From CBDBLK01 sp965215445 (GTDB lineage: Bacteria > Bdellovibrionota > Bacteriovoracia > Bacteriovoracales > Bacteriovoracaceae), in the NCBI GenBank assembly GCA_965215445.1, contig CBDCDT010000002.1, forward strand, positions 806,001-870,000: 64,000 nt of DNA. The letters are read 5' to 3'. Each line of letters opens with the position of its first letter. Positions within the stretch are counted from its first letter, which is position 1. A program made the translations under genes and the position numbers. The notes below the pieces were generated by a model. That model saw only the letters and a list, made by a program, of their open reading frames with translations, searched no databases and was not told the DNA's origin. This document shows positions 42,594 to 51,119 of the stretch, one piece after another.

Positions 42594-44990
42594 CTAAGTT
42601 TTATTGGGGTCAGAAAAGGCGCTGCTGTTGAAATTGACAATAAAATTAACTGAAAAGTCTGATTCATTAATTTCTTTGCGGTATTTCAGGCCCAGCTTCC
42701 AGCAATTATTGCTGGGGGAATAAATTGTCTCGTAACTGGTGTAATTGGTTCTCTCCCTTTCGTAATCATAGTCCCAGGAAAGGCGAAAGAGAAAATGGTC
42801 ATTAAATTGATATTCTCCACCTACGGCAACGGTTTTATTAACGTGGCTTTCGAGAGTGTTGTACTTCAAAGTAGTGGAAATATTGCCGCGTTCAAATTGA
42901 CTTCTTAGATCAATCAAAAAAATATGTTTGCGTGAGGCGTGAAAATAATACTCTTGTACGTTGGAAGAAAAACGCCCTAAATTAATTCCAGCGTCAATAA
43001 ATAGCCGAGTCAATTTGTCTTTGTAGTTAGAACTTTGTTTGTTAAAATCATAACCTTGAGAAATATTGAAGAAACTTATTTTATCGTATTGAAAGTTGTC
43101 TCTCAAACTGCGTTCATTTTTGAGAAGGTTGGTATTGAGGGACATTTTGCGGACAAGTGTATTATTCCATTGAAATTCAAGCGTATTATTGATGGGAAAT
43201 GAAGTTTTGGAAATTTCATTATTGTATTCAAATTCTTTTTCGCGAATGGCATCAGTCAGATCAAATTGACCAGCGCCATTTTCTTGCTGTATTTGGTTTA
43301 AAAAACGTTGATTTCCTTTGTATTTTTGATTCTCAAGAAAATAGTGTGTTAGCCCAAATCTTTGAGTATGGCGGTAGCTGTTTTTTCTAACGATATATTG
43401 AGATTTTTCGGCCTTAAAAACACTTGGAGGAATATCTCCCATGTAGCCTTGATAAAGGGAAATATTTTGTGTTTGCTCTTGCCCTTCTGGAAGCGGTATT
43501 TCTTCAGGAGCGAGGACTTGCTGATGGGCCCGACCAAATATTTTTTCAAATTCTATGAAAAATTCAGTTTTTTGAGTAAACCCGCTTTTGGAAAATTTCT
43601 TTTGTTCTTCGTGGGGAAAGTGATAACTTTGATAATCAAGAGTGGTGCTTGTTTTCCCATTTATCGGCCCTAGTTTTCCAAAACTCCAAGTGATAGTAGG
43701 GGCCAGATTGTAGCGTGTAGTATTTCGCAAAAATTCTTCTTCTTGTCGGTGATTCTGTTTGAAGACTGTCGCATCTCCCTCAAAATCAAAGGTGATATTG
43801 TGGAGCATGGGAATTTTAGATTGAAATATACGGTAGGGGATGGAATTGAGCTTTATCTTGGGAAGAATTTGAACGTAGCTATGGTCAAATTCCAAAGCTT
43901 GAGAAAAGAGTTGATTTCTTCTAAAATGCCCTTCCGTACTCAACGCCAGCCAATTATTTCTGTAATCAATAAATGTACTGCCCCCTAAATCACTGCCTTG
44001 AATCCTTTCATCAGAGAAATCTTCAATGCCCCGATCTGTATCCAAGTCTCGCGCAAAGTTATAGTCAAAATGATGATTCCAATTTTTACTTGAATTAAAA
44101 TGATGTTCCCATTCACTTAAATGTCTAAAAGTTGAGTTGCCGCTAAGGTCGCGATTGTGCTTGTTGGGGATATAGATTTTGTCGTTCAAATGAAAACTGT
44201 TAAATTCATACCAAAAATTTTCTTCGGGGGCATGGCGAAATTGAAATTCATTTCCCTGGCCTCTTTTGCCAAGGGCGGAAGGAGTGAGAGTGAGGTCGGC
44301 ATTTTGCGCAATCGCCCAAAACCAGGGTTGTTGATAACGTATGCCCTCGGAGAGATCCCAACTTAGTTTTGGAAAAAGAAGCCCGGTTTCACGATCCTTT
44401 TTGATGGGCAGGACAATGTAGGGCACATACATGACGGTGACGCCTTTAACTTTGATATAAGCATGGTTGACGTGGATGTATTCGTCGGGAATGATTCTGA
44501 TTTTTTTGCCGAAGATTGACCACGATTCAGGACAATCTTTACAAGTTGTATATTCGGCATCGGTACATAAAATTTCTCCGTTGGGCAAACGTGAAAAGAG
44601 TTTTCCCAAAACGATATAATTGTCACTTAAAATGCGAGCATTTTGTAAATTAAACAACTTGGTTTTGAAATTATATTCCAATTTTGTTCCATAAAGAGTT
44701 GTTTTAGAGCCAACGTAGCGAATATTGCCTTCGATAATTGCCAGGCCCGTATCAAATTGAAAATTGGCCCTCTCTCCATAAATGGTATTTCCTTGATAAG
44801 TTATAATGACATTGCCGATGGCAGAAAATTTGCGTTCTTTTGAGTTTCTGAAGGCCTTGTCGGAAATGATATGGATATTATTTTCAGTTCCGAAGCTAAA
44901 TTTCTCCCGCCCAAAACTTGGATTGGGAAGGAGCAATGCTGTAACCGCAATGGGAATGAAGGTTCTTGAGAAATTCTCCCAAGAAGTAAT
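42594..44990 (-). CDS. lptD: LPS-assembly outer membrane protein LptD
   Basis: The protein has about 798 residues. A signal peptide (FIPIAVTALLLPNPSFG) precedes the OstA-like jellyroll (FSAIGNVIITYQGNTIYGERANFQFD) and a large beta barrel. The cysteine cluster LCTDAEYTTCKDCPESW and a C-terminal cysteine (NNCWKLGLKYRKE) could form the disulfides LptD needs. It inserts LPS into the outer leaflet. Start: the maximal frame opens at GTG 45161, 266 bases inside folC, giving an implausible basic head. No ATG, GTG or TTG lies suitably near the signal peptide. ATT 44990, preceded by AGGA, would give a textbook signal peptide; I use it tentatively. Confidence 0.85.
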   Translation of the reverse strand: MTSWENFSRTFIPIAVTALLLPNPSFGREKFSFGTENNIHIISDKAFRNSKERKFSAIGNVIITYQGNTIYGERANFQFDTGLAIIEGNIRYVGSKTTLYGTKLEYNFKTKLFNLQNARILSDNYIVLGKLFSRLPNGEILCTDAEYTTCKDCPESWSIFGKKIRIIPDEYIHVNHAYIKVKGVTVMYVPYIVLPIKKDRETGLLFPKLSWDLSEGIRYQQPWFWAIAQNADLTLTPSALGKRGQGNEFQFRHAPEENFWYEFNSFHLNDKIYIPNKHNRDLSGNSTFRHLSEWEHHFNSSKNWNHHFDYNFARDLDTDRGIEDFSDERIQGSDLGGSTFIDYRNNWLALSTEGHFRRNQLFSQALEFDHSYVQILPKIKLNSIPYRIFQSKIPMLHNITFDFEGDATVFKQNHRQEEEFLRNTTRYNLAPTITWSFGKLGPINGKTSTTLDYQSYHFPHEEQKKFSKSGFTQKTEFFIEFEKIFGRAHQQVLAPEEIPLPEGQEQTQNISLYQGYMGDIPPSVFKAEKSQYIVRKNSYRHTQRFGLTHYFLENQKYKGNQRFLNQIQQENGAGQFDLTDAIREKEFEYNNEISKTSFPINNTLEFQWNNTLVRKMSLNTNLLKNERSLRDNFQYDKISFFNISQGYDFNKQSSNYKDKLTRLFIDAGINLGRFSSNVQEYYFHASRKHIFLIDLRSQFERGNISTTLKYNTLESHVNKTVAVGGEYQFNDHFLFRLSWDYDYERERTNYTSYETIYSPSNNCWKLGLKYRKEINESDFSVNFIVNFNSSAFSDPNKT

Positions 44991-46218
44991 ACGATCCTGT
45001 AACCAAATAGTTTTTCGATGGATTATTTCCCATTTTTTGAAAGGCCAGAGAAATATTTTTGCAAAACGAGACGTTTTGAGATTCACTGATCGTTTTGCCC
45101 ATCTGTTTGACGGCCTTTTCCAGAAGTTGCGCCGGTGTTGCCTTGAGATGGTTAAAAGCACAGAAATAATAATCTTTGGCCAGATAGGGCGATCCCAAAA
45201 TAATTTTGAGGCATTTTGCCAAATCCTTGGAATCTTTTCTTGAAAGGCCAGAGATCACTCCCGAAAATGAGTATTCCTTCTCAGGTGAGAGGGCCAATGT
45301 GGCCAACCAGTGCATGGCCTGCCTTAGACCGTCGGTATTATGAGACCCTAAAAGCATAAATCTTCCGCAGCTTGATGTCACTATTTGGCCCCTGCCAAAG
45401 CTGGTTTTATTGAGTGAGATAGGAGATGGATCCATTTTAAGTTGCAGTTTTTGACAACTTATTTTGAAAATCTCTTTTGCTAAAATGGCATTTCTTTGTT
45501 TGAAATCAAACTTTCGGTTGATACTGAGTTGGCAAAGGGGAATATTATGTGTTTGGCAAAAGGAACGGGTTAGGGAAATGAGGTGGGGCCGTTTGAGAGC
45601 GCTGATGAGAGGAACCCCGGTGCGGGTGATTCCCAGCTTTTCCATCAAGATATCTTTGAGCCGTGGGCCTAAAATTTCCGTGTGGTCGTGGGAAATGGAA
45701 GCCAGAGCGGTGATATTAGCGTCGATCAGGTTGACGGCATCTCTTTTTCCACCGAGTCCAACCTCAAAAATAAGTACTTGAGGTTTTTTCTTTAGAGCAA
45801 TATCTAAAAAGCAGTAAAAAAGAAATTCATAATAGCTTAAAGATTTGGCCAAATGGGCATTTTTTTCAAAATTTTGGAGCAGAAAAGGAGCTTTTACGGG
45901 CCTTCCATTAAAACGAAATCTTTCAGTTGGAGATAAAATGTGAGGACTTGTAAAAAGTCCCACCGAAATTTTTTGATGGCGAAACAGTTGTTCCAAGTAA
46001 AGACAAGTTTCCCCTTTACCATTGGTTCCGGCCACGGTGACGATAAAGGGAGAAGTAGTTGATTGAACACGTTTAGTTAAAGTTTTGAGAATCGCCCTGG
46101 AGTTGGCCCTGTCTTCTTGGAAGAATTCAAAACCAACTCGCGTTTCCAGCCAGCAGTCGAGTTCGGGGTGGAAATTACTTTCCAGGGCCAAACATGGCGA
46201 CGAAAAAGGCGATTTCAT
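44896..46218 (-). CDS. folC: Folylpolyglutamate/dihydrofolate synthase FolC
   Basis: The protein has 440 residues. The Mur-ligase-like P-loop AGTNGKGET, the folate-loop segment GLFTSPHILSPTERFRFNG, and EVGLGGKRDAVNLIDANITALASISHDH are clear. It adds glutamates to folates and may also make dihydrofolate. ATG 46218 overlaps accD by 44 bases, and its 3' end overlaps lptD. The accD-folC pairing is common in proteobacteria. Confidence 0.93.
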   Translation of the reverse strand: MKSPFSSPCLALESNFHPELDCWLETRVGFEFFQEDRANSRAILKTLTKRVQSTTSPFIVTVAGTNGKGETCLYLEQLFRHQKISVGLFTSPHILSPTERFRFNGRPVKAPFLLQNFEKNAHLAKSLSYYEFLFYCFLDIALKKKPQVLIFEVGLGGKRDAVNLIDANITALASISHDHTEILGPRLKDILMEKLGITRTGVPLISALKRPHLISLTRSFCQTHNIPLCQLSINRKFDFKQRNAILAKEIFKISCQKLQLKMDPSPISLNKTSFGRGQIVTSSCGRFMLLGSHNTDGLRQAMHWLATLALSPEKEYSFSGVISGLSRKDSKDLAKCLKIILGSPYLAKDYYFCAFNHLKATPAQLLEKAVKQMGKTISESQNVSFCKNISLAFQKMGNNPSKNYLVTGSYYFLGEFLKNLHSHCGYSIAPSQSKFWAGEI

Positions 46219-47035
46219 TTTTGAGTTTATGGCGGTGGACGATGCGGTCTATAAAACCGTGTTCTTTTAAAAATTCACTTCGTTGGAAGCCTTCGGGCAG
46301 TTTTTGGCGAATGGATTGTTCAATAACGCGAGGGCCAGCAAAGCCAATCAAGGCGCCTGGTTCAGCAATGTTAACATCCCCTAGCATGGCAAAAGATGCT
46401 GCTACGCCTCCAGTGGTCGGGTCGGTGAGAACGCTAATAAAGGGAATACGACCTTTTTTCAATTTTTGGCGAACGGAGGAGGTTTTAGCCATTTGCATCA
46501 ATGAAAGAATCCCCTCCTGCATGCGTGCCCCCCCAGAGCAAGATACGATAATGGCAGGCCTCTTTTTTTGGTAGGCCAAATCCATGGTGAGGGCAATTTT
46601 TTCACCACAGACAACACCCATAGACCCCCCCATGAAACCAAAGTCCATAGCAGCAATGGCCACCGGATGTCCCTTAATCACGCCTTCCCCCGCCAAGACC
46701 CCATCGTGTTGGCCAGTTTTGTTGAAAGCGCCCTGTAATCGTTCCCGGTAGGACTTTTTATCGACAAAATCCAAGGGGTCTGAAGTGGCCAATTTTTCTT
46801 CCAATGGCCGAAAACTTTTTTCATCTAAAAGGAGTTCAAGGCGTTCTGATGCGCTTAGTCTAAAATGGTGCTGGCAATATGGGCAAACTTGATGGGACTC
46901 TTTCAAGCGGTCGTTTTGAATTGTTTCCCCACAGTGTGTGCACTTCGTCCACAATCCAGGAGGCGTACTGCTGTTGGCAGCCGTTTTTTTTGAATTTTTA
47001 AGTTTTGGACTCTCTACAGAGTCGAACCAATTCAT
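46175..47035 (-). CDS. accD: Acetyl-CoA carboxylase carboxyltransferase beta subunit
   Basis: The protein has 286 residues from ATG 47035. The N-terminal zinc ribbon (CTHCGETIQNDRLKESHQVCPYCQHHF) and the crotonase-like carboxyltransferase core (FGFMGGSMGVVCGEK, SCSGGARMQEGILSLMQMAKT, TDPTTGGVAASFAMLGDVNIAEPGALIGFAGPRVIE) are complete. It makes malonyl-CoA with AccA. The start MNWFDSVE fits the family; the TTG at 47053 is less likely. Confidence 0.96.
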   Translation of the reverse strand: MNWFDSVESPKLKNSKKTAANSSTPPGLWTKCTHCGETIQNDRLKESHQVCPYCQHHFRLSASERLELLLDEKSFRPLEEKLATSDPLDFVDKKSYRERLQGAFNKTGQHDGVLAGEGVIKGHPVAIAAMDFGFMGGSMGVVCGEKIALTMDLAYQKKRPAIIVSCSGGARMQEGILSLMQMAKTSSVRQKLKKGRIPFISVLTDPTTGGVAASFAMLGDVNIAEPGALIGFAGPRVIEQSIRQKLPEGFQRSEFLKEHGFIDRIVHRHKLKNEIAFFVAMFGPGK

Positions 47036-47058
47036 GGGCGCATACTGGCACAAGAGAA

Positions 47059-47823
47059 TTAAAAAACAAAGCTCACATCATCGTTGGCCAAAAGATTGAT
47101 ACGCTCATTGCCTATTGCGTCAATCTCGGTGCTGATGTCGTCCTGATGCGAGGGCTTCATGTGCCCTAGAAAAATGGGAACTTCAGGGGGCATCTTTTTA
47201 AGCTCAACGGCAATAGTTTCAGGAGTGTGGTGGCAGCTTTCCTCGGCGATTTTGACCAAACGGTTGGGGAAGCTCACTTCGGTAAAAATGGCCTTTAAAT
47301 TTTTTCGTTTTTTGGCCTCCTTCCAAATGGCATCTGTCGGGCCAGTGTCTTGAGTAAAAACTACGCAACTTTTACCTTTTTCTATAATAAATCCATGCCC
47401 ACCCGCTGGGTGGTTAACAGGGATAAAAGTCACCTTATATTTTCCAATATCAACAGTGCTATGGCTTGGAACAATATGAAAACGCAAAGTGGGGTTTTTT
47501 GGGCTGGGTATTTTGGTGAAGTCCGGCCAAATTTCATCGTTTAAAAGGTGGGTGAGAATATTGTCTCTAACCGTTTGTGAAGTATAAATTTCAAAGGGTT
47601 TACTCCGCAGTTCAAAGCAATTGTCGGCCAGAAAGGCCAAATCAGAAATGTGGTCGAGGTGAGAGTGAGAAATGAGGATGTCGCTGATAAGATTTTGCTC
47701 ACTAATTTGTAGCCCCGACGCTACCGAGCCGGCATCTATCAAGAGTTTATTGTCAATGAGATAGCTGGTATTCAGGTAGGCGGGGGAAACGCCACCGTGT
47801 CCACCGATTATCCTAACTAGCAT
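47059..47823 (-). CDS. Metallo-beta-lactamase-fold hydrolase, class II cyclic-nucleotide phosphodiesterase-like
   Basis: The protein has 254 residues. The MBL metal motif SHSHLDHISDL (HxHxDH) is preceded by LLIDAGSVASGLQ and followed by HPAGGHGFIIE, FTQDTGPTDAIW and LGHMKPSH. The HSHLDH and the downstream layout fit class II cAMP phosphodiesterases or RNase Z-like enzymes. I favour the phosphodiesterase reading, with moderate confidence. It leads the accD-folC-lptD operon and is divergent from the STAS gene. Confidence 0.75.
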   Translation of the reverse strand: MLVRIIGGHGGVSPAYLNTSYLIDNKLLIDAGSVASGLQISEQNLISDILISHSHLDHISDLAFLADNCFELRSKPFEIYTSQTVRDNILTHLLNDEIWPDFTKIPSPKNPTLRFHIVPSHSTVDIGKYKVTFIPVNHPAGGHGFIIEKGKSCVVFTQDTGPTDAIWKEAKKRKNLKAIFTEVSFPNRLVKIAEESCHHTPETIAVELKKMPPEVPIFLGHMKPSHQDDISTEIDAIGNERINLLANDDVSFVF

Positions 47824-47876
47824 GATAACCTCCAGGATATGGAATTATTCTAATCTAATTTTACACAAACTGCTTT

Positions 47877-47894
47877 CGGGAAAGTTCATTCCCG
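47877..47894. promoter_or_regulatory. Inverted repeat in the divergent intergenic region
   Basis: Six-base arms CGGGAA and TTCCCG around six bases sit directly before the candidate -35 of the STAS gene. They could be a shared operator for the divergent MBL and STAS genes. Confidence 0.35.
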
Positions 47895-47924
47895 TTGACC
47901 TCAACGACAATGACATGGTGTACT
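47895..47924 (+). promoter_or_regulatory. Possible promoter of the STAS gene
   Basis: TTGACC (47895-47900), 18 bases and TGTACT (47919-47924), about 40 bases before the start codon. The -10 is weak. Confidence 0.35.
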
Positions 47925-47967
47925 GTAATAGAGAAAAGTTGTTCTATATTTCGGGAGGAAAAACGAG

Positions 47968-48336
47968 ATGTCCATGAAAATACAAGCGAGAACGGATGCC
48001 TATGGCGATATTACAGTTTATATGGAAGGTGGATTAGATTATCAAAATAGTGTTTTTTTGAAATATAGGCTCGAAAAAATTGTCTCTGAAAACCCTTTTT
48101 CGACAATTACTCTCGATCTTTATCGTCTGGATTTTGTAGGAAGCTCGGGAATTGGCTTTTTTGCTGAAATTATTAAGACTATGAATAGTCGGAAAAAGCA
48201 GATTCGTATCAGTAACGCCAAAAATGAGTTTGTTAAGGTTTTTAAGCTATTTAACTTGGATATAGAGGATGCTTCGGCCGATGAACTCGAAGCAGACAAA
48301 CCATCTCTACCAAAATCTGTTAATCAGTTTAAATAA
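47968..48336 (+). CDS. STAS-domain protein (anti-sigma factor antagonist type)
   Basis: The protein has 122 residues, a single STAS domain. The phosphorylatable serine region DFVGSSGIGFF (near residue 60) matches SpoIIAA-type anti-anti-sigma factors. The tail (ASADELEADKPSLPKS) is extra. ATG 47968 follows GGGAGGAA. No partner anti-sigma kinase or phosphatase is nearby, so it may act in a distant partner-switching circuit. Alternatively it is a stand-alone STAS adaptor. Confidence 0.85.
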   Translation: MSMKIQARTDAYGDITVYMEGGLDYQNSVFLKYRLEKIVSENPFSTITLDLYRLDFVGSSGIGFFAEIIKTMNSRKKQIRISNAKNEFVKVFKLFNLDIEDASADELEADKPSLPKSVNQFK

Positions 48337-48389
48337 ATTTTATTTAAAAAAAGTTCTGTTTTTCCGAAGTGGTGGCAAAGGTATAAACC

Positions 48390-50261
48390 ATGAAGGCCAT
48401 CACTTTGAAAATTTTAAATATAATATTTCTTTGCTTGAATTTATTTTGTATAGAACTTGTCTCAGGTGCCCCCAGCAATGCAGAACTTATTCAAGAAAAT
48501 CAGCTTGATCCCAACTATGAAGAAAATTTAAAAAAACAGGAGGAGCAAGAAGAGGCGATTAAGGGCGAATTTGATGAAATCTATCTGGAAAATGAGAGGC
48601 GTAAGAAAGAAGCAAAAGCTGTTCCTCAAGGTCAAATTGATGATGGCAAAGAAACCGGGGGATTGCTCAAGTCGAGCATTTTATTATTTGGAGTAACTTT
48701 TGCAGGCATAACCATCGCCAAAAGCTGTTTGAAAAAGGCCAGTTCTGTTACCTTTTTGGCCGCCGCCACACTTTATATTACCGCCGAAATCGCTCTTTTT
48801 ACCGAATTTTACCAAGATGGAAATAAGGCGCTTAAAAACTATCAGCAAAATAAATACGATAAAAGGCAAGTGGGCTCTTTGGAAGAGGCCTCTAAAAGGT
48901 CGAAAAGGGCCTCTGATGCGGCCTTGGCGAAATCCATTATTCAGGCCACTGCTGCGATAGGTTTTGGTGTGGCAGCAGTACTTGCCATCTTGGAAGCGGC
49001 CATTGATTTTCCCAAATTTACAGGGGACTGTTTTTCTACGGGAGTTTTTCCCGAGACTAAAATTCAATTTTTAGCACAGTCTTTGCTCAATGCTTTAATT
49101 CCCGATGCCAAGGCCAAAGTTAAATTTGGAACAATTGGGCCGTTACTGGCCGGTGTTGGTGTTGGTGCGGCCGCTGCGGTTGCGATTAGTTCGGCCATGA
49201 CCGGGGCGTTGGGAAGTAGCATGGCAGGTGCTTTGGCCAGTGGTTATACTCGCGGTGCTATTTTTGGAGTTTTTGCAGGATTTGCCACTTGGTCGGCGAC
49301 AGAGGCCGGACTTGCCTCCAATAAACTCAGGAAAAATTCTAAGGAATACAAACGTCTCGCTGGGGAGGCCAGTCGTCTTAAAAAGAAAGGTCAAATTATC
49401 ATATCAGAAGATGAAGAAATTTATACCAAAGAAAAACAAGCGGTGGAAAATATTTCGTTAGGCCCAGTAAAAAAAGACGAGTTTTCACCAAATACTTGTC
49501 TTGAAGGAGATAACATTGCTGAGGATGCAAAAGCGGATAAGGATTGTTCTTGTCGGGCCACCAATACTTGTACCAAAGTTAAACTTCCCGATTTAGTGCA
49601 AGACCGGCCTGACTTTCCTGGTGGAGACACTTTGGCCGACGCGGCAAATGCTTTTGCAAAATCTGCCGATGCCATTTTATCAGGAGACTTTGGAAAAGCT
49701 CGTATTGAAGGAAAAAATACTCAGCGTCTGGCCGCAAGGTTAAAAACATACAAGTCTGATTATGTTGATTTGGCCAACAAAAAAATCGTTGCTTCAGGGG
49801 GTAAACCTTTGGAAGATTGGGATAAGTTAGAAGACAAAACAGAAAAGTTCTTGCTGGATAAAGTCAGTTCTTCCTTAGGCTCATTATCAAGTAAAGATAG
49901 AAGCGCTCTCGCTGAATTGGTACCAGATTTAGACCCAGGTAAATCTTCTCAAAAAGATGCCTCTCAATCTACTGCGGTTGCTCTCAAAACGACAGGTCAA
50001 GGAACTGTCGGTTTGAATAAAGGGCCTATAAAAACAGGTTTTGAATTTTTAGATGAGGAAGAAAATAAAGAGCGTCTCTTTTTAGATCAAGGTGAGGCCC
50101 AACCTCTAAAACCAAAAGGAAAGGCCGTAAAGTCGTCCAAGGGCCTTGGAGAGAGCGATGAAATAGTAGGCAGGAATAAAGATTTATTTAAAATCGTTAC
50201 CAAGCGTTATCATTCTTCAGCTTACCAGTCTTTTTTTGGAAGAAAGGCAGACGTTCCCTAA
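48390..50261 (+). CDS. Large membrane protein of unknown function with glycine/alanine-zipper segment
   Basis: The protein has 623 residues. A signal peptide ends near residue 27 (LVSGA), followed by an acidic helical stretch with many Glu and Lys. Four or so hydrophobic segments follow (about 90-150, 185-205, 245-310). The last of these is a Gly/Ala-rich run (LLAGVGVGAAAAVAISS, SSMAGALASGYTRGAIFG) resembling glycine-zipper membrane oligomers. A short cysteine-rich patch (CSCRATNTC) and a long Lys/Glu/Ser-rich soluble tail complete it. Family not recognised; it lies between a STAS gene and envelope orphans. Confidence 0.7.
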   Translation: MKAITLKILNIIFLCLNLFCIELVSGAPSNAELIQENQLDPNYEENLKKQEEQEEAIKGEFDEIYLENERRKKEAKAVPQGQIDDGKETGGLLKSSILLFGVTFAGITIAKSCLKKASSVTFLAAATLYITAEIALFTEFYQDGNKALKNYQQNKYDKRQVGSLEEASKRSKRASDAALAKSIIQATAAIGFGVAAVLAILEAAIDFPKFTGDCFSTGVFPETKIQFLAQSLLNALIPDAKAKVKFGTIGPLLAGVGVGAAAAVAISSAMTGALGSSMAGALASGYTRGAIFGVFAGFATWSATEAGLASNKLRKNSKEYKRLAGEASRLKKKGQIIISEDEEIYTKEKQAVENISLGPVKKDEFSPNTCLEGDNIAEDAKADKDCSCRATNTCTKVKLPDLVQDRPDFPGGDTLADAANAFAKSADAILSGDFGKARIEGKNTQRLAARLKTYKSDYVDLANKKIVASGGKPLEDWDKLEDKTEKFLLDKVSSSLGSLSSKDRSALAELVPDLDPGKSSQKDASQSTAVALKTTGQGTVGLNKGPIKTGFEFLDEEENKERLFLDQGEAQPLKPKGKAVKSSKGLGESDEIVGRNKDLFKIVTKRYHSSAYQSFFGRKADVP

Positions 50262-50266
50262 AAAAA

Positions 50267-51025
50267 CTATTTTGTTTTTTTCTTGCCTTTGCGTAATTTA
50301 GCAAAAACCACACCTGCAACAACTACGATTGCCACAATCCATATCAAGCTTCCTAGAGGGTCTTTTCTCGATCCAACTCGGCCTTGGCGACCATCACCTA
50401 TGCCGTAATTTTTTCCCGAATCGGGAATGATTTGAGTATCTTGAATAAGGTCTTTATTTTGTTCGTCAGCGGCCAATCTATAATTTGAAGCATCAGGACT
50501 TTTTTGCCGAAATACTCTCAACGTATTGATAACTTTGTCAAAGATATTTCGATAACTATCATAATGATCTTTGGCCACTGATAGAGTGACGGCCACGCCG
50601 AGGTCTTCTTTAACGGTTGCCATATAGCGGGTGTAAAATCCTGGAACTTCAGAGGCCAAATGCAGGCTATCTACCCATCTATGGTCATTAACGGAACTAA
50701 CTTTGGCATATTTGGGATCGGAAATTTGGGTTTTTCCATCCGGTAATGTGAAGGTCTTTGTTTTTTTTAAATAAGCTTGATATTGCTCTAAAGAGTCTTG
50801 AGAACCCCTTATTTTGGCGGCCAGAATGATAATCGCCTCTTTTTGGCGTTGTTTATTAGTAGATTGACAAACCCATTCCGTTCCCTCCAAAGCACATTCC
50901 CATCCGGTAGGCAACTCAAATTGGCAGTACTGGGATGTGAATGTTTTGGCCATGAGTTGAGAGACAAATAGACTTGTATATAAACTGAATGAAAAGAACA
51001 TTGTTTTCAAGATTGTAGAACTCAC
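50267..51025 (-). CDS. Secreted PsbP/DcrB-like protein with C-terminal membrane anchor, unknown function
   Basis: The protein has 252 residues. The GTG start at 51025, six bases after AGAGAGG, gives a clear signal peptide ending near LMA; an ATG at 51049 is in frame but lacks a site. The mature domain (YCQFELPTGWECALEGTEWVCQS, AIIILAAKIRG, then VINTLRVF) recalls the PsbP/DcrB-like fold. The C-terminus has a membrane helix (LIWIVAIVVVAGVVFA) and a basic tail, so the domain faces the periplasm from the inner membrane. Role unknown. Confidence 0.65.
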   Translation of the reverse strand: MSSTILKTMFFSFSLYTSLFVSQLMAKTFTSQYCQFELPTGWECALEGTEWVCQSTNKQRQKEAIIILAAKIRGSQDSLEQYQAYLKKTKTFTLPDGKTQISDPKYAKVSSVNDHRWVDSLHLASEVPGFYTRYMATVKEDLGVAVTLSVAKDHYDSYRNIFDKVINTLRVFRQKSPDASNYRLAADEQNKDLIQDTQIIPDSGKNYGIGDGRQGRVGSRKDPLGSLIWIVAIVVVAGVVFAKLRKGKKKTK

Positions 51026-51119
51026 ATTAAACCTCTCTTGTGTTAGCATTTAAGTATCTTCTCAATTCTATTTTAGACAAAGCCAAAAATTTAACAAGCT
51101 AGAAATTTAAACTCTTTTA

